64,000 nt of DNA from Rhodococcoides fascians A25f (lineage in GTDB: Bacteria; Actinomycetota; Actinomycetes; Mycobacteriales; Mycobacteriaceae): positions 5,611,501 through 5,675,500 of the forward strand of contig NZ_CP049744.1 of the NCBI RefSeq assembly GCF_000760935.2. The letters run 5' to 3'. The notes beneath the pieces were generated by a model. That model saw only the letters and a program-made list of their open reading frames with translations, searched no databases and was not told the origin of the DNA. The translations under genes were made by a program, and so were the position numbers. Position 1 is the first letter of the stretch. The number at the start of each line of letters is the position of its first letter. Shown piece after piece: positions 18,190-25,589 of this stretch.

Positions 18190-18813
18190 GTGGCTCAGCT
18201 GAGGATGAACGGGCACCGTGTCTTGGTCGCAGACCTGACCGGCGACTCCCTGCGCGCGATGTCGGGTTCGATGGTGGCCTACGAGGGCGATGTCGCCTTC
18301 AAGAGCGCAGGCATGGGCGGGGGCGGCGGTTTCCGCGCCGCGCTCAAACAGAAGGTGACCGGCGAGTCGTTGTCACTGATGGACGTATCCGGCAAGGGCA
18401 CCGTGTACTTCGCCGTCGATGCCCAGGACATCACTCTCGTCGAGGTGCAAGGCGACAGCCTCCACGTCGAATCGTCTCAATTACTCGCTCTCACAGGTCA
18501 ATTGAAGACCGATGTGAAGTTCTCCGGTCTTCGCGGCGCAACGTCGGGGCAGGGCTTGTTCACCACGGTGGTCAGCGGATCCGGCACCGTGGCGCTGTTG
18601 TCGAAGGGTGGGCCGATCATCGCCCTCGCCGTCGATCCGCAATATCCCCTCGTCGTCGATCCCGACGCGTTCGTCGCCCACCGCGGCCAGCTGAACCAGA
18701 GCTTCGTCACCGACGTCACGTGGCGCTCCGCTATCGGCGGCGGCAGCGGCGAGGCGTTCTCCCTCCGCTTCGACGGCCAGGGCGTCGTGTACATCCAACC
18801 CGAGGAGCGCTGA
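18190..18813 (+). CDS. AIM24 family protein (first of three)
   Basis: 207 residues of the AIM24/TerD-neighbour beta-prism family, with glycine-rich strands: SGSMVAYEGDVAFKS, GKGTVYFA, SGLRGATSGQGLFTT, GSGTVALLSKGG and a final GQGVVYIQP. Start GTG 18190 follows a CATAGT-like box by 6 nt and no ribosome site is seen. It heads a three-gene run of paralogues. The molecular role of bacterial AIM24 proteins is not established; the yeast namesake is mitochondrial. Confidence 0.8.
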   Translation: MAQLRMNGHRVLVADLTGDSLRAMSGSMVAYEGDVAFKSAGMGGGGGFRAALKQKVTGESLSLMDVSGKGTVYFAVDAQDITLVEVQGDSLHVESSQLLALTGQLKTDVKFSGLRGATSGQGLFTTVVSGSGTVALLSKGGPIIALAVDPQYPLVVDPDAFVAHRGQLNQSFVTDVTWRSAIGGGSGEAFSLRFDGQGVVYIQPEER

Positions 18814-18814
18814 C

Positions 18815-19492
18815 GTGCCACTCGAACTCGTCAACAGCAAAGTCGTGAAATCCGTTCTGGCACCGAATCAGAACGTGCTCGCGCGTCGTGGATCGATGCT
18901 CTACTACACCGGCGACGTCCGGTTCGTTCCGCACTCGATGGGCGGCTCGGCCGGTGCCATGCCCGGCATGGGCGGCGTTGCCGGGATGGCCGGCCGGATG
19001 ATGGCGGGCGAACACGTCGCGATGATGGCCGCCGAGGGGCAGGGCGAGGTCTTCTACGGTCACGCCGGGTTGTACATCGAGGTGATCCATCTCGACGGGT
19101 CGTCGATGCTCACCGTCGAAGCCGATCGGCTCCTGGTGCACGACGGCTACCTGCAGAGTTCCATCGTGGCATTGACCTCGCAGGGCGGCGTCCGCGGAGC
19201 AGTGCGCGGCGCAATGACCGGGCAAGGTCTGTTCACGACGCAACTCACCGGGCAGGGCAGCGTCGCTGTCCTGTCGCACGGCGGCGCGACACCGTTGCAG
19301 GTCGGGCCCGATCACCCACAGGTGGTGGTCGATCCGCAGGCGTACGTGTGCCACATCGGCAACATCAACGTCGACATCTCTGCCAATGTCGGCTGGCGTG
19401 ACGCCGTCGGCAAGGGCAGCGGCGAGGCGATCCAGCTGAAGATGACCGGCATGGGCACCGTGTGGGTGCAGGCGTCCGAGCAGAAGTTCTAG
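18815..19492 (+). CDS. AIM24 family protein (second of three)
   Basis: 225 residues, paralogous to its neighbours: RRGSMLYYTGDVRFVP, a Gly/Met-rich insert (about 40-70: GAMPGMGGVAGMAGRMM), GQGEVFYG, GAMTGQGLFTTQLTGQG and GMGTVWVQASEQ. GTG 18815 lies 1 nt after the first paralogue's stop, with GAGGAGC upstream, so the two are one transcript. The Met/Gly-rich insert could be a membrane-associating loop (inference). Confidence 0.8.
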   Translation: MPLELVNSKVVKSVLAPNQNVLARRGSMLYYTGDVRFVPHSMGGSAGAMPGMGGVAGMAGRMMAGEHVAMMAAEGQGEVFYGHAGLYIEVIHLDGSSMLTVEADRLLVHDGYLQSSIVALTSQGGVRGAVRGAMTGQGLFTTQLTGQGSVAVLSHGGATPLQVGPDHPQVVVDPQAYVCHIGNINVDISANVGWRDAVGKGSGEAIQLKMTGMGTVWVQASEQKF

Positions 19493-19503
19493 GGAGCGGC
19501 GCA

Positions 19504-20247
19504 ATGAGTTTGGAGATTCACACCCCGTACACCCTGCCGGTCAACGACAACGTGCCCGGCAACGACTACGCATTCTGCGTCGAACTTGCGGGTCAGCCGT
19601 GGTTCACGTCGAAGGGCGCGATGATCGCGTACTACGGCAACATTCGCTTCGAGCCGCTGGGGCAGACGTCGATGCCTGCCATCGTCGCCGCGCGGTTCTC
19701 GTCTCCGCTGTACTCCAACGACTGGGTTCTCGCGCAGGGTCAGGGCAAGCTGATCCTCGGCGATCGCGGATTCAACATCAACAGCTACGACCTCGACGAC
19801 GGCAACCTGACGATCCGAGCCGCGAATCTGCTTGCGTTCGAGCCGACTCTGGATCTCAAGCAGTCCATCGTCCCGGGATTTCTCACTCTGCTCGGTACCG
19901 GTAAGTTCCTGGCCTCGTCCAACGGCACCGTCATGTTCGCCGAGCCGCCGCTGCGCATCGACCCGGAAGCGCTTGTGGGATGGGCGGATTGCCCGTCACC
20001 GTCGCATCACTTCGACGCAGACTGGATGCAGAACTTCCTCGGTGCGGCGCGCGGATTTCTCGGAGCCAACAGCGGCGAGGAGCGTCAGTTCGACTTCACC
20101 GGTGCCGGCACCGTGTTGATCCAGTCGAGTGAGAAGGTTCTCGACGATTCACATCTGTTGCGGTACGTCGAGTCGCAGACGGTCTCGCTCGGCCAGAACT
20201 CGCTGCGGGCTCTGCACAACACCATCGGTGCCCGGCTACAGCAGTAG
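19504..20247 (+). CDS. AIM24 family protein (third of three)
   Basis: 247 residues, the most divergent of the three. SKGAMIAYYGNIRFEP, GQGKLILGDRGFNINSYDL, LLGTGKFLASSNGTVMFA and GAGTVLIQSSEK show the same repeat pattern, plus a C-terminal helical extension of about 30 residues. AGGGAG precedes ATG 19504. The 3' end overlaps the convergent hydrolase gene by 12 nt. The three may form a hetero-oligomer (inference). Confidence 0.78.
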   Translation: MSLEIHTPYTLPVNDNVPGNDYAFCVELAGQPWFTSKGAMIAYYGNIRFEPLGQTSMPAIVAARFSSPLYSNDWVLAQGQGKLILGDRGFNINSYDLDDGNLTIRAANLLAFEPTLDLKQSIVPGFLTLLGTGKFLASSNGTVMFAEPPLRIDPEALVGWADCPSPSHHFDADWMQNFLGAARGFLGANSGEERQFDFTGAGTVLIQSSEKVLDDSHLLRYVESQTVSLGQNSLRALHNTIGARLQQ

Positions 20248-20988
20248 CCCGGCTTTCACGGCCTCTACGACGCCTTCGCGATTGTCAGCCATCATGACGT
20301 GGCCGGCATTGTCGATGCGTGTGAAACCCACACCTGCAGAAGTTAATCGGTCCTGCTGACTCGGAGCGCCGGTACGCTCTCCGTAGACGAACAACCGCGG
20401 TACGGTGAGCGACTCCAGCATGGCCTGCACCGTCGGATCAGGTCCCACGCACAGCCCGGCGGCGGTGCGATGAAGTGCAACCGGATCGGCAACGCGCAGG
20501 GTGGACGCCCATTCCGGATCCGCGTCGGCGATCAATCGGTCGATACCGGTGTCGACGAACTCGGCCTCCGACTGCCGAGCAATCTCGACACTGGCGGTGC
20601 CGTCCCACGGCAGCAGGTTGGGTTCGAGCACGATCAGCCGGCCCACCAGATCCGGTCGACGGTAGGCGAGCACGATGGCGATCGATCCACCCAGGCTGTG
20701 GCCGACAAGGTCGACCGACGAGAGGTTCCGCTGATCGAGCAGGTCTGCAACGGCGGCAGCATGGTCGTCGAGTGAGTACCCGAAATCGAGCGGGCGATCG
20801 CTGAAACCGAAGCCGAGCAGATCCGGCAGCAGCCGCTCTCGACCCTCGAACGTCGCGTCGGCGGCGATGGCGCCAAATGCCGGGATGCCCGCGGAGCCGA
20901 GTCCGTGCAGAAAGACCAGAGCTGGGTCGGTGCTGCCCGGCAACGTGAACGTACGGACGCTCGGCGGCTGTTCGGAGAAAACGCGCAT
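20236..20988 (-). CDS. Alpha/beta hydrolase
   Basis: 250 residues. The oxyanion segment ALVFLHGLGSAG, the nucleophile elbow GHSLGG (Ser at about 97), an acid following LFVYGERTG, and His in DNAGHVMM complete an alpha/beta-hydrolase triad. No signal peptide. It is divergent from a 108-residue conserved protein, and convergent with AIM24. The substrate is unknown. Confidence 0.85.
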   Translation of the reverse strand: MRVFSEQPPSVRTFTLPGSTDPALVFLHGLGSAGIPAFGAIAADATFEGRERLLPDLLGFGFSDRPLDFGYSLDDHAAAVADLLDQRNLSSVDLVGHSLGGSIAIVLAYRRPDLVGRLIVLEPNLLPWDGTASVEIARQSEAEFVDTGIDRLIADADPEWASTLRVADPVALHRTAAGLCVGPDPTVQAMLESLTVPRLFVYGERTGAPSQQDRLTSAGVGFTRIDNAGHVMMADNREGVVEAVKAGLLL

Positions 20989-21017
20989 ACTGGAGTATCA
21001 CCTGAGGAGGTACAGCC

Positions 21018-21344
21018 ATGGCCAACCAAGGACCCTTCGGATTCGGATCCGACGACTTCGACAAGTTCGCCCGAGAGGCAACCGAGGGACTGCGCGAGGT
21101 GGTCGGTTCACTGTTCGCCTCCAACGTCAGTGCGCCCAAGGCTCCGCCCGAGCCCGAAACCACAGGTCAGAAGGGCGACGGAGTCTGGGCGATCTACAGC
21201 GTCGACGACGCTGGATCACCCCAGATCGACCAGCTCTACGCCACCGAACTCGATGCCCTCCGTGCACACAAGGACAACACCGACCCGCGTCGACGGGTCC
21301 GCTTCCTGCCCTACGGCGTGAGCGTCAGCGTCCTGGAGGACTGA
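21018..21344 (+). CDS. Small conserved hypothetical protein
   Basis: 108 residues, acidic, no membrane segment. The N-terminal part (FGFGSDDFDKFAREATEGLREVV) looks amphipathic and helical. After a Pro-rich linker, the C-terminal half (GVWAIYSVDDAGSPQIDQLYATELDALRAH) looks like a small alpha/beta domain. GAGGAGG lies just upstream of ATG 21018. I do not recognise a function; the strong ribosome site and coding pattern support a real gene. Confidence 0.65.
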   Translation: MANQGPFGFGSDDFDKFAREATEGLREVVGSLFASNVSAPKAPPEPETTGQKGDGVWAIYSVDDAGSPQIDQLYATELDALRAHKDNTDPRRRVRFLPYGVSVSVLED

Positions 21345-21392
21345 CATGGGTGCATGCGGCTAGCGTGCACCTGTGTCAGTGAACGGTGACGG

Positions 21393-22118
21393 ATGAATTC
21401 CGGGACCGACGCACGATCTGCGGATCGCCACTCAGCCGTACTGACGTTTGTGGTCGCCTCGATCACCAGCGTGGTCAGCGTGGTCGCCTTTCTCGACTCG
21501 AGCGTGATGGATCTGCTCGTCCGGAACCGGCCGCTCCTCGAATCCGGCCAGTGGTGGCGAGCTGTCACACCGGTACTGGTGCAGCCGGACGGTTGGGGTC
21601 AGTTCGCCTTCAACCTCCTCGGAACAGTGCTGGTGGGGGTCGCCGCACAGCGCCGGGTGGGGCCGGCCACCTGGTTGTGTGCCTACGCCATCGGTGGTGT
21701 CGGCAGTGTCGCGATCTACAGCGTGTGGCATCCGGCCGACACCGGCGGCGGTTCGTCGGCGGCCGTCGCAGCCCTGATCGGAGTGCTGGTGGTGACCTGC
21801 GCGGTCGAGCCCGATCACAGCCCGCTCGGTGGATGCGCTCAGGTGTACGCGATGTTTTTCGCCGTCTACCTCACGGCACTCGATATCGGCGGCGTGGAAG
21901 CATCGGTGATTGCGGGCAATGCTTCCATCGTGGCGACAGCGGTGGCGCGCCGCGGGCTGGGCGTCGAGCGAACGTCACTCGTGGTGCTGTCGGTGGTCAC
22001 GCTGACCGGCATCACAATGACGGTGCTCAGAGACGACCACGGCACTGGCATCCTGATCGGCCTCGCGTTCGGAATCCTTGCGGAGATTCGCCGTCGCCGC
22101 TCGACCGCCGAGCGGTAG
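21393..22118 (+). CDS. Rhomboid-like membrane protein
   Basis: 241 residues, about six membrane helices. The L1-type region GQWWRAVTPVLVQPDGWGQFAFNLLG, a serine in GGGSSAAVAALIG and a late His in DDHGTGILIG match the rhomboid intramembrane protease layout (Ser/His dyad). The GxSx context is atypical, so it may be an active or a degenerate rhomboid. It ends at a strong palindromic terminator. Confidence 0.65.
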   Translation: MNSGTDARSADRHSAVLTFVVASITSVVSVVAFLDSSVMDLLVRNRPLLESGQWWRAVTPVLVQPDGWGQFAFNLLGTVLVGVAAQRRVGPATWLCAYAIGGVGSVAIYSVWHPADTGGGSSAAVAALIGVLVVTCAVEPDHSPLGGCAQVYAMFFAVYLTALDIGGVEASVIAGNASIVATAVARRGLGVERTSLVVLSVVTLTGITMTVLRDDHGTGILIGLAFGILAEIRRRRSTAER

Positions 22119-22138
22119 CTCCCGCGCGCGGGAGCTAC
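22115..22138. terminator. Perfect palindrome, bidirectional terminator
   Basis: 24-bp perfect palindrome centred on GCGCGC, with arms GTAGCTCCCGCG. It begins at the rhomboid-like stop codon and lies between two convergent genes. A second small palindrome (GAGCGCTC) follows directly. No T-run. Confidence 0.65.
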
Positions 22139-22156
22139 GAGCGCTCGCGACGTAAC

Positions 22157-23305
22157 CTAACGGCGGAACGCCTCTACCGCATTCGCCGCCTGTTCGACGC
22201 CACCGTGCGCTCGCACCTCGGCACCGAGTTCTGCTGCACGTGAACCGAATTCGCGGGCTTCGGCGACTGCCTCGGCCAGCGTCACAGCCGTGACCTTCTC
22301 GAAGTCCAGGTGCACACCCACCCCGAGTTCGGTGAGCATTGCGGCGTTGCCGAACTGATCGACAGCCTGCGGCACCGCCACTGTCGGCACGCCGAACCAC
22401 AGCGCCTCCGTGCATCCGCCCATCCCGGCGTGGGTGATGAAGACGGTGGTGGCGTCCAGCACCGCAAGCTGGGGAACATGTTCGTGCACTTCGATATTCG
22501 CGGGAATATCACCCAGCACGGCCGGATCGACACGTCGACCGATGGAGATCACCACATTCCAGTCGGTGTTCCCGAACGCCTCGATACACAGTCGATAGAA
22601 CTCCGGTCGCTCGTTGTATCCGGTGCCGAGCGAGATGTACAGGACAGGTGCGCCGGGTGACGTCCAGCTGCGGTCACTCAGGCGTACCGGATCGAGACAA
22701 GGTCCGACGAACTGGACCGTGTCGGCCACCCGGTCGGCATGCGGCTGCATCACCCGCGGAATCAGCGACAGGCAGTGCGTCGGATACGTGATCCACTCCC
22801 AGGGGTCGGCGTCGATATCGTTCTCTCGCAACCAGGTTGCATAGGTGTCGCGATACGCGACACCGGTCGGCGACTCTCGGATGGAGGTCATCCCATCACC
22901 GAGATCCTCCGCGTAACCGGCCCAGGCCACGTACGTCGGCGAGAGTTGTACGGCAGGCACCCCGTAGCGCACCCCGAGGACCGGTGCCGTCATACCGCCG
23001 ATGTCGTACAGGAACAGGTCCGGCTGATCGTCGTCGTAGAACGCAGTGAGCACGGGGTACGACGCAATGGCCTCGTCGAGGAACACCCGCATCGCCGACG
23101 CCGGATCATCGGGCCACGAAGCCTCTCCGTCGGGCAGCATCGACTCGAACGCGACCACCTCCACGCCTGCAGGTTCCACCATGTGCCGCAGAGAATCTCC
23201 GACGGCATAGGTGACGCGATGCCCGCGCCGCACCAGCTCGGCGATGACGGCCAGTGATGGATAGATGTGGCTGGGAGCCGTCGTGCCGATCATGGCGATG
23301 TGCAT
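22157..23305 (-). CDS. MGT/UGT-like glycosyltransferase (GT1 family)
   Basis: 382 residues, GT-B fold. MHIAMIGTTAPSHIYPSLAVIAEL opens the acceptor domain. The donor-binding block HVPQLAVLDATTVFITHAGMGGCTEAL with GVPTVAVPQAVDQ matches macrolide-type glycosyltransferases (MGT), which add a sugar from a UDP/dTDP donor to small hydrophobic acceptors. ATG 23305 is chosen over the upstream in-frame ATG because of the GGTGGGA site and the family N terminus. The neighbouring ArsR-MFS pair suggests a detoxification setting (inference). Confidence 0.87.
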   Translation of the reverse strand: MHIAMIGTTAPSHIYPSLAVIAELVRRGHRVTYAVGDSLRHMVEPAGVEVVAFESMLPDGEASWPDDPASAMRVFLDEAIASYPVLTAFYDDDQPDLFLYDIGGMTAPVLGVRYGVPAVQLSPTYVAWAGYAEDLGDGMTSIRESPTGVAYRDTYATWLRENDIDADPWEWITYPTHCLSLIPRVMQPHADRVADTVQFVGPCLDPVRLSDRSWTSPGAPVLYISLGTGYNERPEFYRLCIEAFGNTDWNVVISIGRRVDPAVLGDIPANIEVHEHVPQLAVLDATTVFITHAGMGGCTEALWFGVPTVAVPQAVDQFGNAAMLTELGVGVHLDFEKVTAVTLAEAVAEAREFGSRAAELGAEVRAHGGVEQAANAVEAFRR

Positions 23306-23339
23306 GGTTCCCACCGTAAAGCGCATCCCGCAGTGCGAG

Positions 23340-23654
23340 CTAGCGAATTTCGTTGGCGATCAGATCCAGCAAGCCAGGAAATCGCTCATTCAGCTCCTGC
23401 CGTCGCAGCGTCACTTTGCGACTGTTGCCACGGTCGACCTGGAAGACCAGACCTGCTTCCCGTAGCACTCGAAAGTGATGCGTCAGAGTTGATTTGGTGA
23501 CACCGAGCTCGAAGGACATACATGTTCGTTCGGCACCGTCGTCGTCGCCGACGAGTTCGGTGACCACCTTACGGCGCAGCGGATCCGCCAGCGCGGACAT
23601 CACCGCACCGAGTTGCATTTCCTCGGGCTCCGGATGCCCGTTCTCGTCTGCCAT
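23340..23654 (-). CDS. ArsR family transcriptional regulator
   Basis: 104 residues, winged HTH. LADPLRRKVVTEL, SFELGVTKSTLTHHFRVLREAGLV and the wing VDRGNSRKVTLRR are typical. No metal-binding cysteine pair is seen at the usual CxC position, so it is probably not a metal sensor. ATG 23654 has GGAGGAG upstream. It is divergent from an MFS exporter with two inverted repeats between them. Confidence 0.87.
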   Translation of the reverse strand: MADENGHPEPEEMQLGAVMSALADPLRRKVVTELVGDDDGAERTCMSFELGVTKSTLTHHFRVLREAGLVFQVDRGNSRKVTLRRQELNERFPGLLDLIANEIR

Positions 23655-23672
23655 GAGCTCCTCCCGCATCAA

Positions 23673-23692
23673 GGTACGACTTGCGCCGTACC
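23673..23692. promoter_or_regulatory. ArsR operator, site 1
   Basis: Inverted repeat GGTACG-N8-CGTACC in front of the ArsR gene. Half-sites match site 2 at 23707-23726. Binding is inferred from position and symmetry. Confidence 0.5.
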
Positions 23693-23706
23693 TCAAAACC
23701 TGTTCT

Positions 23707-23726
23707 AGTACGAAAAGCATCGTACC
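23707..23726. promoter_or_regulatory. ArsR operator, site 2
   Basis: Inverted repeat AGTACG-N8-CGTACC, the same half-site and spacing class as site 1. It lies 18 bp before the MFS start, well placed to repress it. Confidence 0.5.
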
Positions 23727-23743
23727 TAAGCGCAGGGGGATTC

Positions 23744-25024
23744 ATGAGGGCAGTTCTACCGGTCGTACTCGCAGCGCAGTTCGTCGTACCGATGTCGATC
23801 TCGGGCACCGCCATCGCGCTTCCGGTCATCGCAGCCGATCTCGGCTCCGATCCCACCCCACTGCAGTGGGTCGTCAACGGCTTCAACGTCGCGTTCGCCC
23901 TCTTCACCGTCGTCTGGGGTGCGGTCTCGGATCGCATCGGGCACCGCACGTCGTTCCGCATCGGCGTACTGCTCACTGCCACGGCCAGCCTGGTGAGCGC
24001 ACTCGCACCCTCCCTGCTCGTACTCGACGCGGCTCGGGTGGTCGCGGGTATCGGTGCCGCTGCGGTTCTGGTGGGCTCGACGTCGATTCTGTCGCTGCAT
24101 TTTCACGGGACCGAACGAGCCACTGCATTTGCACTGTTCGGCACCGTGAACGGGCTCGGGTTGGCACTGGGTCCCACGATCTCCGGGCTACTGATCGCTG
24201 CAGTCGACTGGCGCGGGGTGTTCGCCGCTCAGGCGATCGTCCTGCTGATCGCGGCCGTCGGCACCCTGGCCCTGCCTACTCTGCGAGGCGAATCCACCAA
24301 CCGTCTGCTGGATTTCGGCCTACTGCGCAACCGTCGATTCCTCGCGCTCTGCCTGGTCCCGGTGGCCGGAGCCATCGGTTTCGTCACCCTGCTCACCTAC
24401 CTCCCCGCCGCTCTCGGCGCAGTCGCGTCGATGACTCCCGGCCGAGCCGGACTGTTCATGCTGGCGATGACCATCCCGGTTCTTCTCGCCCCGCTGACCG
24501 TGGCACGGCTGAGCACGATGTTCGACGCCGTGACGCCCAGCCGCGTCATTCTCGCGAGCCTGGGCTGCCTCGCTCTCGGCAATCTCGGCATGCTGGCCCT
24601 TCAACCCGGCGTCCCACTTCCCGCCGTGACGATCCCCATGATTCTGGTGGGGCTCGGTTTCGGACTCCCCATCGGTTTGGTCGACGGCGAAGCACTCGCC
24701 GTGGTTCCGCCGCACAGCAGCGGCACCGCCGCCGGGGTACTCAACCTGTTCCGCATCGGCAGCGAGGCCATCGCGGTCGCCGGCTATGCCTGGCTGCTGG
24801 CCTTCCTCATCCGCGGGCGGGTGTCGAACAAGATCGACGCCGACGCCGCTGCATCCGGGCAACCCGGATTCGCCGATGCCTACGCACACGCTTTCACCGA
24901 GGTGATCGCCCTCGTCGTCGTCGCTGTCGCTGTCACCGCAGCGGCAATCATTGCGCTTTCCCGGACGGCACGATCCGACGTATCGTCGGCGAATGCCCTT
25001 TCTGCAACCGGTGACCCTCGCTGA
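23744..25024 (+). CDS. MFS transporter under ArsR control
   Basis: 426 residues, about 12 membrane helices. VVPMSISGTAIALPVIAADLG and WVVNGFNVAFALFTVVWGAVSDRIGHR (motif A) place it among drug:H+ antiporter-type exporters. ATG 23744 has GGGGGA upstream, and an upstream in-frame extension would cross the operator. It is divergent from the ArsR gene and overlaps the acetyltransferase gene by 32 nt. The exported compound is unknown. Confidence 0.87.
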   Translation: MRAVLPVVLAAQFVVPMSISGTAIALPVIAADLGSDPTPLQWVVNGFNVAFALFTVVWGAVSDRIGHRTSFRIGVLLTATASLVSALAPSLLVLDAARVVAGIGAAAVLVGSTSILSLHFHGTERATAFALFGTVNGLGLALGPTISGLLIAAVDWRGVFAAQAIVLLIAAVGTLALPTLRGESTNRLLDFGLLRNRRFLALCLVPVAGAIGFVTLLTYLPAALGAVASMTPGRAGLFMLAMTIPVLLAPLTVARLSTMFDAVTPSRVILASLGCLALGNLGMLALQPGVPLPAVTIPMILVGLGFGLPIGLVDGEALAVVPPHSSGTAAGVLNLFRIGSEAIAVAGYAWLLAFLIRGRVSNKIDADAAASGQPGFADAYAHAFTEVIALVVVAVAVTAAAIIALSRTARSDVSSANALSATGDPR

Positions 25025-25580
25025 CGATCTCGTGACTCTGGAGCCGCTGAGCCACGACCATCTCGAAGGACTGTCCGACGCCGCCCGCGACGGCGAGTTG
25101 TGGAACCTCTGGTACACCAGCGTGCCGAAACCCGAGGACATGGCCGCAGAGATCGATCGCCGGCTCGAATTGCTCGAAGCAGGAACCATGCTTCCGTTCA
25201 CGCTGCGCCGCAACGACACCGGCCAGATCATCGGCGCGACGACGTTCTGCAACGTCGACTCGAAGAACCGTCGGGTCGAGATCGGGTACACCTGGAATGC
25301 CCGCTCCGCGCACGGAACCGGCACCAACGCCGCGAGCAAATTGCTGCTGCTGACGCATGCCTTCGAGGAACTGGGGTGCATCGCCGTCGAATTCCGCACG
25401 CACTGGATGAACCTGCAATCGCGCACGGCGATCGCAAAGCTCGGTGCCAAGCAGGATGGAATTCTGCGCAATCATCAACGCATGCCCGACGGTTCGTTGC
25501 GCGACACCGTGGTGTTCTCGATCATCGAATCCGAATGGCCCGCCGTCCGCAACGAACTCCGCAGGCGTACTGCACGGTAG
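24993..25580 (+). CDS. GNAT acetyltransferase (RimJ/RimL-like)
   Basis: 195 residues. The RimJ/L pattern is clear: LVTLEPLSHDHLEGL, IIGATTFCNVDSKNRRVEIGYTW, the acetyl-CoA loop replaced by ARSAHGTGTNAASK, and LGCIAVEFRTHWMNLQSRTAIAKLGA. It overlaps the MFS 3' end. A TATCGT box 6 nt before ATG 24993 could give an independent leaderless transcript. The acceptor (protein N terminus or small amine) is unknown. Confidence 0.87.
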   Translation: MPFLQPVTLADDLVTLEPLSHDHLEGLSDAARDGELWNLWYTSVPKPEDMAAEIDRRLELLEAGTMLPFTLRRNDTGQIIGATTFCNVDSKNRRVEIGYTWNARSAHGTGTNAASKLLLLTHAFEELGCIAVEFRTHWMNLQSRTAIAKLGAKQDGILRNHQRMPDGSLRDTVVFSIIESEWPAVRNELRRRTAR

Positions 25581-25583
25581 GTT
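25578..25583 (+). promoter_or_regulatory. -10 box of a leaderless transcript
   Basis: TAGGTT ends 6 nt before ATG 25590; no ribosome-binding sequence fits between. Confidence 0.45.
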
Positions 25584-25589
25584 GACCCC

